From: Sugiyamaella lignohabitans
Lineage: Eukaryota > Ascomycota > Dipodascomycetes > Dipodascales > Trichomonascaceae
Reading direction: 5' to 3'
DNA length: 64,000 bases
Assembly: GCF_001640025.1 (NCBI RefSeq)
Contig: NC_031671.1
Coordinates: 1,178,001-1,242,000 of the forward strand
The position numbers and the translations under genes are program-made. Under the pieces are notes generated by a model, which was not told the DNA's origin, ran no database searches, and saw only the letters and a program-made list of their open reading frames with translations. This document shows positions 30,328-39,364 of the stretch, piece by piece (position 1 is the stretch's first letter; the number at the start of each line of letters is the position of its first letter).

Positions 30328-32143
30328 ATGGGAGACAGGCTAATGGACGATCCACTGGGCATGCAATCTCCTCTGGAGAACCTGGTAAGAACTCACTTTC
30401 CATTCATTTCCTTTGTTTACTGAGGTTCACAGAACCCCGATTACTAACTCGAACTCACAGGCACCAGACGAGTCGCTGGACATCCTCCTCCACATCCAGC
30501 AAACTCTGATCTGTTCGGTGTGCCAGGACGCTATGTTTACACCATTCACCACCGACTGTGGTCACACGTACTGCTACGGGGTAAGTGCCAGGGGGAACGG
30601 GGTGTGCCTCCGGCGGCTGGGGCTCCGCCCCAGACCCTGGTTGCTCCTCTCGCTTCGCTCGAGTCGGGCTGGGGGGTGCCCAGATGGGTTTGGGCGGTGT
30701 TGTTTGCCGGGACCAGGGGTTTTTATGTGTTCAGACCCTTCAGAAACGACTCGAGCGAAGCGAGAGGAGCAACCAGGGTCTGGGGCGGAGCCCCAGCCGC
30801 CGGAGGCATGAGACCCCCCGGAGTCAGAAAACCCCCCAAAATCGACTCGAGCGCAGCGAGAGGAGCAACCAGGGTCTGGGGCGGAGCCCCAGCCGCCGGA
30901 GGCAGAAGACCCCCCAAAGACAGACCCCCAACCCGTGAGGGTTAAGTGCTAACAGGGAGAATAGTGTTTGCATCAGTGGTTGAAGAAGGATTCGGGGAGG
31001 ATGACATGTCCTAATTGTAGGAAGATGATTAAGAGCAAGCCGGTGATGAATTTGGCGTTGAAACAGGTCGGTGAAGTGCTGATGAAGGCCATTGATGTCA
31101 AGGATGAGGTTCGAGGACGGGGTTTGGCTGAGCAGAGGAAACAGGCCGAGAAGGAATTGAATCATGATATGAAGTATTCGAAAGAGACGTTTCCAAACTT
31201 GTTTGTGAATAGTAATCGTGGTAATAGAGGGACGGGACGTGGAGGGGTGATTGGGTTTATAGACCGGGAAGACGGAGTCAGAAGATGTTCACGGTGTTTA
31301 TGGGAAGTACCGGGGCGGTCGACCGAGTGTCCTAATTGTGGACTGCTCGTAGATGCTCCAGAAGATCAAGACGAACAGGATCTGATTGACGATTTGGATG
31401 TAGATGGAGACGATTATGGCGAAAGTGAAAACGATGCGCATTTCCGACGACGACCTCTTTTCAGTGACGAGGCAGAACAGGACGACGATGAGGACGATGA
31501 AGGAGACGATGTTATGGCAGACAATTCTATTGAATCTATGGACGAATACGACGAGGAGTTGGATGGAGGGTTTATTGACGATGACAGTATTGCTGATTAT
31601 CTCGATGAAGACGACGATGATGGAGAGCACACGTCGTCGTCGCGGTTGTTTAACCGGTACCTTTCAGACCATGCGACAGACAACAGTCATTCTCACGATG
31701 ACAACGATAATGAAAGTGATTCTCACGATTCGTTTGATCTAAGTTTAGATCACAGCGACAATGAAGACGAAGACGACGATATGCATTTGACACGAGGCGA
31801 CCGAAATGCGGTTCTTGGACGAGGACCCGGTCGTCGACTCGGACGAGGTAACTCTTCTACCTCCAGCACCAATACCATCACCACTGGACCGAGAAACCGA
31901 CGAAGTACAACCACAACAACAACCACGACCACCTCCACCACAACACGGACCCGCGGCCAACCCGTGATCTCGATCAGTTCCGACGACGAGGACGACGCCG
32001 AACTCGACCAACTGGGCCGGTCACTGGCACACCGCGGTCGCACCGTCGTCCTCTCAGAAGACGAAGACGACGACTCCGAACCGCATGAACCACTCACTAG
32101 AAACGGCCCTGGCCGCGCCATTCTCATCGACGACTCGGACTGA
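30328..32143 (+). CDS. PSH1: RING-finger E3 ubiquitin ligase, PSH1-like, 3 exons
   Basis: Exons 30328-30384, 30461-30580 and 30965-32143 give about 451 aa. The C3HC4 RING is complete only after splicing: C37, C40, C52, H54, C57, C60, C74 and C77, with intron 2 falling between G59 and C60. A second zinc ribbon, CSRCLWEV...CPNC, lies at about 167-184. S. cerevisiae Psh1 also has a RING followed by a CSNCHWEL-type ribbon and acidic stretches, which is why I choose it. The rest is very acidic (Asp/Glu/Ser, about 190-330), then a basic/Thr tract, then SSDDED and a DDSD end. Psh1 ubiquitinates mislocalised Cse4 (CENP-A); acidic regions suit histone binding. Intron 2 (384 nt) carries three GC elements. 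Confidence 0.7.
30605..30904. repeat. GC double-hairpin cluster F-R-R inside PSH1-like intron 2
   Basis: F at 30605-30666 and R at 30747-30808 and 30843-30904. They occupy most of the intron between the donor at 30581 and the acceptor ending 30964. Confidence 0.85.
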
Positions 32144-32182
32144 AAAACTAATTTATTCACGAACTATTTCACCTGGGGGACA

Positions 32183-32427
32183 TGCCTCCGGCGGCTGGGG
32201 CTCCGCCCCAGACCTGGGTTGCTCCTGCTTCGCAGGAGTTACGGGCTGGGGACTGCCTCCGGCGGCTGGGGCTCCGCCCGAGACCCTGGTTGCTCCTGCT
32301 TCGCAGGAGTTACGGGGTCAGAATCGACTCGGGGACGCAGAGGATACCAGGGATCGCGGACGTAACGACTCGAGCGAAGCGAGAGGAGCAACCCGGGTCT
32401 GGGGCGGAGCCCCAGCCGCCGGAGGCA
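32183..32427. repeat. GC double-hairpin cluster F-F-R
   Basis: F at 32183-32238, F at 32254-32309 and R at 32366-32427, filling the 297-nt space between the convergent PSH1-like and MED31 stop codons. The gaps are 39 nt and 13 nt. Confidence 0.85.
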
Positions 32428-32440
32428 GACCCCCAACCGG

Positions 32441-33009
32441 TTACGTACCATTAGGTTCTGGTGCGGTTGTGCCGTTCTCGGCCGGGCTGGTGTCCCCGGC
32501 GGATGGCGAGTTGAGCCATTTCATGTAAAAGTCGTCCATGAGCATTTTGGCGACCTCGGCGCGGGTGATTTCCTGGCGGAATCGCGGTTCTTTGAGCAGT
32601 GAGAGCACGTGGAGACAGTTGGGATAGATCAGGTATCGCGCGTTCTCGGGCTTGCGCCAGTACTCGAGATAGTCCAAATAATTCAGAAACTCCTCGTTTT
32701 CAAGGTACTTGTTCTGGGCCAGATAATTCAGGTACTGCGGATTCGCCAGCGATTGCACGAACTGGGGCTTGTTAGTCGGGGATGGGGTCTGGGGTCTGGG
32801 GTCTGCCTCCGGCGGCTGGGGCTCCGCCCCAGACCCTGGTTGCTCTTGCTTCGCAAGAGTTACGGGGTCAGAATCGACTCGAGCGGAGCGAGAGGAGCAA
32901 CCAGGGTCTGGGGCGGAGCCCCAGCCGCCGGAGGCAGCGGGGGATGGAGAGGGGGACTTACTTCGAGTTCGACCTCCCAGCGGCTGGGAGGCACGATTTC
33001 GTCGGCCAT
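32441..33009 (-). CDS. SOH1: Mediator subunit MED31 (SOH1), 2 exons
   Basis: Exon 1 at 33009-32962 encodes [16 protein letters not shown]. After a 200-nt intron, exon 2 (32761-32441) continues [20 protein letters not shown], then [20 protein letters not shown]. The total is 122 aa, and the core aligns with the conserved RFEVELEF(I/V)QSLAN...YLKYLEYW...YPNCL of Soh1. MED31 is a middle-module subunit of Mediator and works in RNA polymerase II transcription in the nucleus. The last 20 residues are Ser/Thr/Asn-rich and not conserved. The intron contains two GC elements. The donor is GTAAGT and the branch/acceptor ACTAAC...CCCCAG. Confidence 0.92.
32804..32936. repeat. GC double-hairpin pair inside MED31 intron
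   Basis: F at 32804-32859 and R at 32875-32936. The F tip is CTCTTGC/GCAAGAG, a double change relative to CTCCTGC/GCAGGAG that keeps pairing. Confidence 0.85.
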
Positions 33010-33644
33010 TGCGGGCAGTGGTGGTAGCGGGATGGCTGCGGTGGTCGGCCTCAAGGTTCCATCGGCCGCAGGGGTGCACAATTGGGGGTTTGAGGGCCGG
33101 AATGGGAGGTGAGGTTGACAATGGTGGAGGTGGTTTGTGAGGATGAAGTGAGCGAGGTTCACCAGTTTCCTGATCTGATCTGATATTTATTGTTATCCGG
33201 TTAGCATGCGTTTATCCGACGGGATAGCGCCGTGCTTGGTTATTGGCCTCGGAGAGAGAGAGAGGGAGGCGGCAGCCGTGCATTGGGTCCAGCGCCCGCC
33301 GGTTCCACGGTTGTTGTTGCTCTCTTATTACGGTTGCTGTGGAGTGGGCTCTGTTTTGTTTATTTATCAGTGCTTTTCTTTTAGTTATAGAGGATTCCCG
33401 TTTATCTTTTGAGTTAGGGTTTGCTTTGAAGATTAATTTTCGTCGTTTACGGGACTTTTGGGGGGTTTAATTGACTGTTGATTCGTTATTAGTCCCACTG
33501 TTTCACTCGTTCTCTGGTTCACAGGGTCACTGATTCACTTGCTACAGGACCAAATCGATCCGAAATTCTACGTTTCGTTTGGTGGATTTTATTTTGTTTT
33601 GATAAAATTGTTTTTATAACAGGAGTGGGTGCTAGAGATTGAAA
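33010..33644. promoter_or_regulatory. shared divergent upstream region MED31 / FIT2
   Basis: 635 nt between divergent starts; both promoters must lie here. It is T-rich on the plus strand near FIT2. I see no clear TATA box and no further gene. Confidence 0.5.
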
Positions 33645-35468
33645 ATGTCGGTACGGCAGCCTGAAGTACTGGCTGATACCACTGGTGCTAGTCATTTGCA
33701 TGGTCCTACTGGGGGCTCGCCATCGCTCTTTCACCGAGAACCATCTCCTCTGCTAGATTCAGATCGTGCTGATACTGAAGCTTCGAATACTAAGTCTTCT
33801 GGGGCTGTTAATAATGGATCTGTCCAGAAGAAGACAGTTTATAGTTTAGGTGGGTCATCTGTGCCGAGTATAGATTCAGCAGGTGGTGTCTCTCCTTCGA
33901 CTAACAACTCTGATTTTGGTAATCTCAGTAATCTCGGTAATTTCAGTAATCTGGCAAATATCGGCGATGGCCTTAAGAGCAAGAGTGATAGGAACTCCAG
34001 CTCCCGAGTCAGTAACAGTAGCAGCAATATCAATTCCAATTCTAATTCTAATTCTAATACCAATTCCAACTCCAATTTCAATATCAATTCTAATTCCGAT
34101 AACGGTATCAACAAAAGTAACAGTAATGACATTTCCAACTCGAATAACAGTAGCATAAGCAACATCAGCAACAATGGCAGCAATACCATTGCCAGTAGTC
34201 ACAGCAGTCAAAATGGTCAGAATGGTCACACGCATCAAACCATTGGCTTTAGTGCTGATGATACCAGCATTCACAATACTAATAGCGGCAATGTCAACTT
34301 CACCAGTACTATCAATAATAGAGATGGTTCTCTGGGTAATAATGGAGGTGATAATGCAGGTGATAGTACACTGGGTAATAGTCAAGGTGTTAGTTCACTG
34401 GCTAATAACAGAGGTGATGGCGGTGACAGCACCTCCAGATTATACAACTCGAGCAATCCTGATCTCGCAAGTGATGACGAATTACCACCTGATGGGTCAT
34501 CTTCAGCATATAGCTCGTCTGGCAAAGACGCAACTGCTCTGCTGTATAAATTCCGGTTCATAGTTCTACTTGTCTACCCTATAATCATATTTCTGGGTGA
34601 GCTTGTTCATATCAGCCAGCCTGAAGGCACCTATTTCAGCAACAAACGGAACATATTCAACGTCTTTTTCGTCAAAAGAGCCTGGCTATGGACCACTCTA
34701 GCGTTTATTGCTATTGTAGTCCGGGCTAAGGTAGCCACTAATTCGACTTCTGGCCCCGGTATCAAGTCAGCTACCCAGTCTGGCTCGATATTGAAAGCTC
34801 AATCGTATGCTGGATACCACCTTGTACTCAGATACGCAGCTGCTACATTCTGGTGGGTGTTGTTCACCCAGTGGTTTTTTGGGTTGCCAATCATGGACAG
34901 GGTATTTGTTCTGACTGGAGGAGGTTGTGACGGTCTTGTGGAAAAGGTTGCTGAAGCTGCTATGAGCACAAATCCTGCACCAGGAGACGCAACTTCACCA
35001 CTACCACCACTTCCTGTGACATCCAATTCTCCTCTGAACAACCTGGTTTCATCTGCTTACTGTCGAGCTCATGGTGGAACCTGGGTAGGAGGATACGATC
35101 CAAGTGGACACACTTTTCTACTTGTTCATGCCAGCTTGTTTTTATGGTTCGAACTACTGCCGTTAATCGTGACTGGCCGAGCTACTAGTACCGGTACTGG
35201 CATCGGCATTGGATCTGCTATTGGCACCAGCACCTCTGGATCGAGTTCTGGCACCACCAAACCAGCCACAACCTTCACGACCTCGCTGTCGGTGCGACTG
35301 GTGCTGGGTCTGTTGGCATTCTGGGCCTGGATGGTGCTCATGACGGCCGTGTACTTCCACTCGTTCCTCGAAAAACTGCTCGGACTCGTGTGTGGCTACC
35401 TCGAAGTGCTTCTCGTCTACGTCGTGGCCGCCAACCACCCCCAACTCGGGGCCATCCTGGGGGTCTAG
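33645..35468 (+). CDS. FIT2-family ER lipid-droplet protein (SCS3/YFT2) with long N-terminal tail
   Basis: 607 aa from the ATG at 33645. About residues 1-290 are low complexity, dominated by Asn and Ser (long NSNSN runs). The FIT2 core follows, with transmembrane stretches such as FIVLLVYPIIIFLGELVHI. The catalytic-type histidines sit in GGYDPSGHTFLLVH (about His488) and YFHSFLEKLLG (about His571). FIT2 proteins are ER enzymes that cleave acyl-CoA (diphosphatase activity) and support lipid-droplet budding; yeast has Scs3 and Yft2, which I cannot separate here. The core is normal, but the tail roughly doubles the usual size. Confidence 0.85.
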   Translation: MSVRQPEVLADTTGASHLHGPTGGSPSLFHREPSPLLDSDRADTEASNTKSSGAVNNGSVQKKTVYSLGGSSVPSIDSAGGVSPSTNNSDFGNLSNLGNFSNLANIGDGLKSKSDRNSSSRVSNSSSNINSNSNSNSNTNSNSNFNINSNSDNGINKSNSNDISNSNNSSISNISNNGSNTIASSHSSQNGQNGHTHQTIGFSADDTSIHNTNSGNVNFTSTINNRDGSLGNNGGDNAGDSTLGNSQGVSSLANNRGDGGDSTSRLYNSSNPDLASDDELPPDGSSSAYSSSGKDATALLYKFRFIVLLVYPIIIFLGELVHISQPEGTYFSNKRNIFNVFFVKRAWLWTTLAFIAIVVRAKVATNSTSGPGIKSATQSGSILKAQSYAGYHLVLRYAAATFWWVLFTQWFFGLPIMDRVFVLTGGGCDGLVEKVAEAAMSTNPAPGDATSPLPPLPVTSNSPLNNLVSSAYCRAHGGTWVGGYDPSGHTFLLVHASLFLWFELLPLIVTGRATSTGTGIGIGSAIGTSTSGSSSGTTKPATTFTTSLSVRLVLGLLAFWAWMVLMTAVYFHSFLEKLLGLVCGYLEVLLVYVVAANHPQLGAILGV

Positions 35469-35522
35469 CTCTATATATAATAATTTATTACAGTGTTTGG
35501 AGACACTCGGGGGGTGGGGGTG

Positions 35523-35699
35523 TGCCTCCGGCGGCTGGGGCTGCGCCCCAGACCCCGTAGCTCCTGCTTCGCAGGAGATTGCTGGGATCGTGGAGCTGTT
35601 CTCGGGGTCCGGGAGTTGGCTGGCATCGTCGACGAAAACGACTCGAGCGCAGCGAGAGGAGCAGTGGGGTCTGGGGCGCAGCCCCAGCCGCCGGAGGCA
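35523..35699. repeat. GC double-hairpin pair between convergent genes
   Basis: F at 35523-35577 and R at 35639-35699, placed 54 nt after the FIT2 stop and 11 nt beyond the MCM21 stop. The first hairpin loop is TGC in F. Confidence 0.85.
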
Positions 35700-35710
35700 C
35701 GAGGACCAGG

Positions 35711-36614
35711 CTACAGCGATTCCAGTCGCTCGTGGAGTGTTTCGAGGGGTCCTGTGAGGTTTTTGGCCCAGTGGGGTTTGGCGTCGTCGTGGTCGGAGGA
35801 GTAGATGACGGCCTGTTCGACGCGGTTGTTGCGGCAGATGAGGTTGGCGACCCGGTTGTCGTGAAGTGTCAGTTTCCACAGCTGGAGAGCGTTGTCTGTT
35901 TCGACGTGCTTGACAAGATCAGTTCGTTTGTGGAGCTGGTCGAGGAGCATGTAGCGGTTGTAGTTGGAGTACAGTGAAGCCCGGACCTGTCTGACGAACA
36001 CCAGGAGATTCTGTGTTGAAAGCAGGTATTTCTGAGCAAGAGCTTTGATAGGAACAAAGTACGGGATTGTGTGTTTATATACTTGAAACGCCGTTTTCGT
36101 TTTGGCGTCTTTTCGAAGGATGATATAATGGGGTCTGTCGAACTTGCCATGAAGGAACAGTTCGAATCTGATTCCGAGCCCGCCGGTTCCCAGATGCGGC
36201 ACGCGAAAAGCGGTGATTCCAGTCAGTCTATGAATATTCTCCATATTCAGACGTTTAAGCTCGAAAACGAGTTTATCAGCTGCTTTAGTCGACAGACCAG
36301 AATCGCTCTCCAACTTCGTGATCTCCCGAGCAGTCTTCGACACCGTCGTTTCAGCGCTCAAAAACGACTTCTCGGCCTCCAGCTGAGCCAGTTTAGCCTC
36401 CATATCAGCCACTGTATCAAACAAGTTAGTTTTCTCACTTCAAACGTTTAAAATCACGGGTCCGTCGACGCCCGACTCGAGCGAAGCGAGAGGAGCCGTG
36501 GGATCTGGGGCTCCGCCCCAGCCGCCGGAGGCATCTCACTCCCCCATTTAACAACCACGTACCCTGCAGCTGCAGCGCCAGGAGGTCTGTTTTGTCCGCT
36601 TCCTGTGCCGCCAT
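35711..36614 (-). CDS. MCM21: kinetochore protein CENP-O / MCM21, 2 exons
   Basis: Exons 36614-36563 and 36411-35711 give 250 aa. The N-terminal 70 residues form a coiled coil (ADMEAKLAQLEAEKSFL). The double RWD region follows, with RLTGITAFRV, GIRFELFLHGKFDRPHYIIL and KHTIPYFVPIKALAQKYL, which are the signature strings of CENP-O. CENP-O/Mcm21 belongs to the COMA (CCAN) inner kinetochore complex with Ctf19, Okp1 and Ame1. The 151-nt intron (36412-36562) starts GTACGT, ends CTAAC...ACAG and holds one GC element. The start is the first ATG of exon 1. Confidence 0.8.
36473..36533. repeat. GC double-hairpin element inside MCM21 intron, loop flipped
   Basis: R copy in which the first hairpin reads GGGGCTCCGCCCC. 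This is the F-strand version of the loop, whereas other R copies read GGGGCGGAGCCCC. Confidence 0.8.
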
Positions 36615-37403
36615 GGCCTGTTTGTGACGAGAGAGGGTCGACGGATGTGAAAGATCTGGTGAGCCTCTAATGTAAACAACGCGGCTGGCGTTGCGCGGCT
36701 GGTGGTGACACGGTAAGTTCGGGGGTGTGCCTCCGGCGGCTGGGGCTCCGCCCCAGACCCTGGTTGCTCCTCTCGCTTCGCTCGAGTCGGGCGTGGGGTG
36801 CCGGTGGTCTCCTGCGAAGCAGGAGCAACCAGGGTCTGGGGCGGAGCCCCAGCCGCCGGAGGCAGACCCAGTCCCCCGGGGAGATAAGATAGCGGCAAGG
36901 GTGTTTCAGTGTGTTGCGGGGTCTGCAGGGGAGCCCGGATTGGTAGGGTTGCTGTCGGGAAAAAGTCCGATGCAGGTTGGGAGGAGGAAGAGGAGTGGTG
37001 ATAGGGAGAGGGGATTAGTTCGCGGAAGCTCGGGCAGATACCAGATGCGGTGTGGAAAAACTACCTTGCGGGGCAGGAGGAGTGTGATCCGAGATCTCAA
37101 CAAAGTGCGGCGGGGTGCTTATCACTGCCTGTTGGTGGGGTGATAGGGGGGGTAGAGGGCGGTTCGGGAAATTGCCCCTGCTTAGTCGGTCAGTTTCTCC
37201 GACATCATCGACAGATTGGCTTTCTAGACTTGGCAGACCATCCGTTATACCTGTTCGAGGAACATAAATCTATGTAAAGTGGGGTACTTTGTGGTTTATA
37301 ATTCTCTCGTGATCCGGTAGTTTTGATTTTGGTTTTTTAGTATTTTTTTGGTTGTTGTTTCCGGTTTTCATTGTTTTTTTTGTTAACTCATAAATTGTAC
37401 ATA
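36615..37403. other. intergenic MCM21 / FGGY kinase
   Basis: Divergent upstream region of both genes. It holds one GC element pair (36728-36864) and then G-rich sequence. No gene seen. Confidence 0.55.
36728..36864. repeat. GC double-hairpin pair
   Basis: F at 36728-36789 and R at 36808-36864. It is the last cluster before a 14.8-kb element-free interval. Confidence 0.85.
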
Positions 37404-39140
37404 ATGTCTGCTTCTTTGGACGGTTATTATATTGGTGTTGATGTGGGCACTGGGTCGGCTAGAGCGTGTTTGATTGATTCTACGGGAACTATTGTTGCTC
37501 TGGCTGCTAAAGACATTTCTCGTTGGTCTCCTAAGAGTTCGTACTGGAACCAATCGTCGACCCAGATTTGGGATTCCATCTGCTATTGTACCAACAAAAT
37601 CGTTGCTGATGCCCAGATCGATCCTAATCTGATCAAGGGTATCGGGTTCGATGCTACCTGTTCTTTGGTGGTGATTCATGAAAAGGAGGACAAACCGGTG
37701 GGTGTGGGTCCTGATTTCGATAATCATGATCAGAATGTGATTTTGTGGATGGATCATAGAGCCGAGAAACAGACGAAAGAAATCAACAAAACTGGTCATA
37801 ATCTACTTCGATATGTCGGTGGTGGAATGTCGGTTGAAATGGAGATTCCTAAAGCCAAATGGTTGAAAGAAAATATGCCAAAGGGTGTGTTTGATCAGTG
37901 TAAATTGTATGATTTGGCTGATTATTTGACTCATAGAGCCACTGGTTCAGAAACTAGATCGTTTTGTTCGGTGGTTTGTAAACAGGGTTATGTTCCAGTA
38001 GGTGTTGATGGCAGTGTTAAAGGCTGGTCCGAAGAGTTCCTTAATACAGTCGGTCTGCCTGAACTTGTAGAGGACAATTTCCGTCGCGTTGGTGGTGTTA
38101 TTGGCCAGAATGGCCAGTACTTGTCTGCTGGTGAAACTATTGGTCATTTGACTGAAAAATCAGCCAAAGAGTTGGGTTTGTCTAAATCCATTGCTGTTGG
38201 TAGCGGTGTCATTGATGCCTATGCTGGTTGGATTGGTACTGTAGCCTCGAAATTTGGTCCTGATGATAGTAATGATATTATCGAAAGTTCTGATGTCGCT
38301 TTTAACCGATTGGCTGCTGTAGCTGGTACTTCGACCTGTCATTTAGTCATGTCCAAGGATGCTGTATTTGTTCCTGGCGTGTGGGGTCCTTATAAGAATG
38401 TCATGATTCCTGATAGATGGTTGGCTGAAGGTGGTCAGTCCACTACTGGAGAATTACTTCACCATGTTGTTACTACACATCCTGCTTCTGATGAACTTAA
38501 GACCATTGCTGAACGAATGGGCGTCAGTACTTTTGCCGTGTTGAATAGTACACTCGAGCAAATGGCCAAAGATCAAGGTGTTCCATCGGTAGTCTACTTG
38601 GCCAAACACTACTTTTTCTACGGTGATTTGTACGGTAATAGATCGCCTATTGCTGATTCTTCTATGAGAGGATCAATTGTCGGTGAAAGCATGGATGTTT
38701 CTCTCAATGCTCTGGCCATCAAGTATCTGGCTGCTGTTGAGTTTATTGGTCAACAGACCCGTCATATCATCGAAGCCCTTAATAAAGCTGGTCATCAAGT
38801 CAAGGAAATCTATCTTTCCGGTGGTCAATGCCGAAACACACTTCTTACCCAGCTCATGGCTACCTGTACTGGTATGCCAGTTATTATTCCTAAATATATT
38901 GAGGCTTCAGTCGTTCTAGGTGCTGCTATGTTGGGTGCCAAGGCTGCTTCCGAGGGTAAACTCACTCTGTGGGAAGTCATGTCCAAGCTCAGTGGCAAAG
39001 GCTCAGTAATTGAACCTCAAGCAACCGATTCCGTCGACTACAAGCTTGTTCATGCCAAATATGAGATTTTCCTCGACCAGGCCGAGCGTCAACGTAAGTA
39101 TAGAAAGATTGTTGACGAAGCTCTGGGAGAGAACGAATAG
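37404..39140 (+). CDS. FGGY-family carbohydrate kinase (YDR109C-like)
   Basis: 578 aa from the ATG at 37404. The N-terminal phosphate-binding strand is GVDVGTGSARACLIDSTG (about residues 10-27). The sugar-binding MDHRAE follows the WM dipeptide near residue 113, and VAGTSTCHLVMS and the C-terminal YLSGGQCRNTLLTQL complete the ATPase fold. The family phosphorylates ribulose or similar pentuloses; the human FGGY and yeast YDR109C products are D-ribulokinase type. The cytosol is expected, as no targeting signal is seen. Codon use is strongly biased to GGT, GCT and CTG/TTG, suggesting decent expression. No introns. Confidence 0.88.
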   Translation: MSASLDGYYIGVDVGTGSARACLIDSTGTIVALAAKDISRWSPKSSYWNQSSTQIWDSICYCTNKIVADAQIDPNLIKGIGFDATCSLVVIHEKEDKPVGVGPDFDNHDQNVILWMDHRAEKQTKEINKTGHNLLRYVGGGMSVEMEIPKAKWLKENMPKGVFDQCKLYDLADYLTHRATGSETRSFCSVVCKQGYVPVGVDGSVKGWSEEFLNTVGLPELVEDNFRRVGGVIGQNGQYLSAGETIGHLTEKSAKELGLSKSIAVGSGVIDAYAGWIGTVASKFGPDDSNDIIESSDVAFNRLAAVAGTSTCHLVMSKDAVFVPGVWGPYKNVMIPDRWLAEGGQSTTGELLHHVVTTHPASDELKTIAERMGVSTFAVLNSTLEQMAKDQGVPSVVYLAKHYFFYGDLYGNRSPIADSSMRGSIVGESMDVSLNALAIKYLAAVEFIGQQTRHIIEALNKAGHQVKEIYLSGGQCRNTLLTQLMATCTGMPVIIPKYIEASVVLGAAMLGAKAASEGKLTLWEVMSKLSGKGSVIEPQATDSVDYKLVHAKYEIFLDQAERQRKYRKIVDEALGENE

Positions 39141-39239
39141 ACATCACGCTTCAGTCTAAAAATGATAATATCGAATTGATAGAGCAATAAATAGTTATGT
39201 TAATATTTAAATAAATGACTCTCGCTAATAGTAAGCTAT

Positions 39240-39364
39240 GCTCTGGGGGGCTTTGTAAAGCTCTTCAGTTTACCTAACACGAATCTGGCTAGCAGCTACG
39301 CCTGAGCTAACAACTGCTCTGGAGGCTGTGTCAACTGTTTCAGTTTACCTAACAAGAATCTGGC
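39240..39364. repeat. tandem duplication of the RAD50 3' end
   Basis: About 50 nt at 39315-39364 contain the last codons and stop of RAD50 (SQILVR-stop). They recur at 39240-39290 with about 80 percent identity and would read SQIRVR-stop on the minus strand. The period is about 75 nt. Confidence 0.7.

Noticed and set aside
555..36900. Many open frames reading [39 protein letters not shown] or [18 protein letters not shown]
   Set aside because: These are translations of the GC element in different frames. The element is stop-poor in several frames, so the peptides recur with it on both strands. They have no start context and are not genes.
630..37000. Bacterial contamination suggested by GC-rich palindromes
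   Set aside because: The elements lie inside spliceosomal introns of clear yeast genes, so they belong to this genome.
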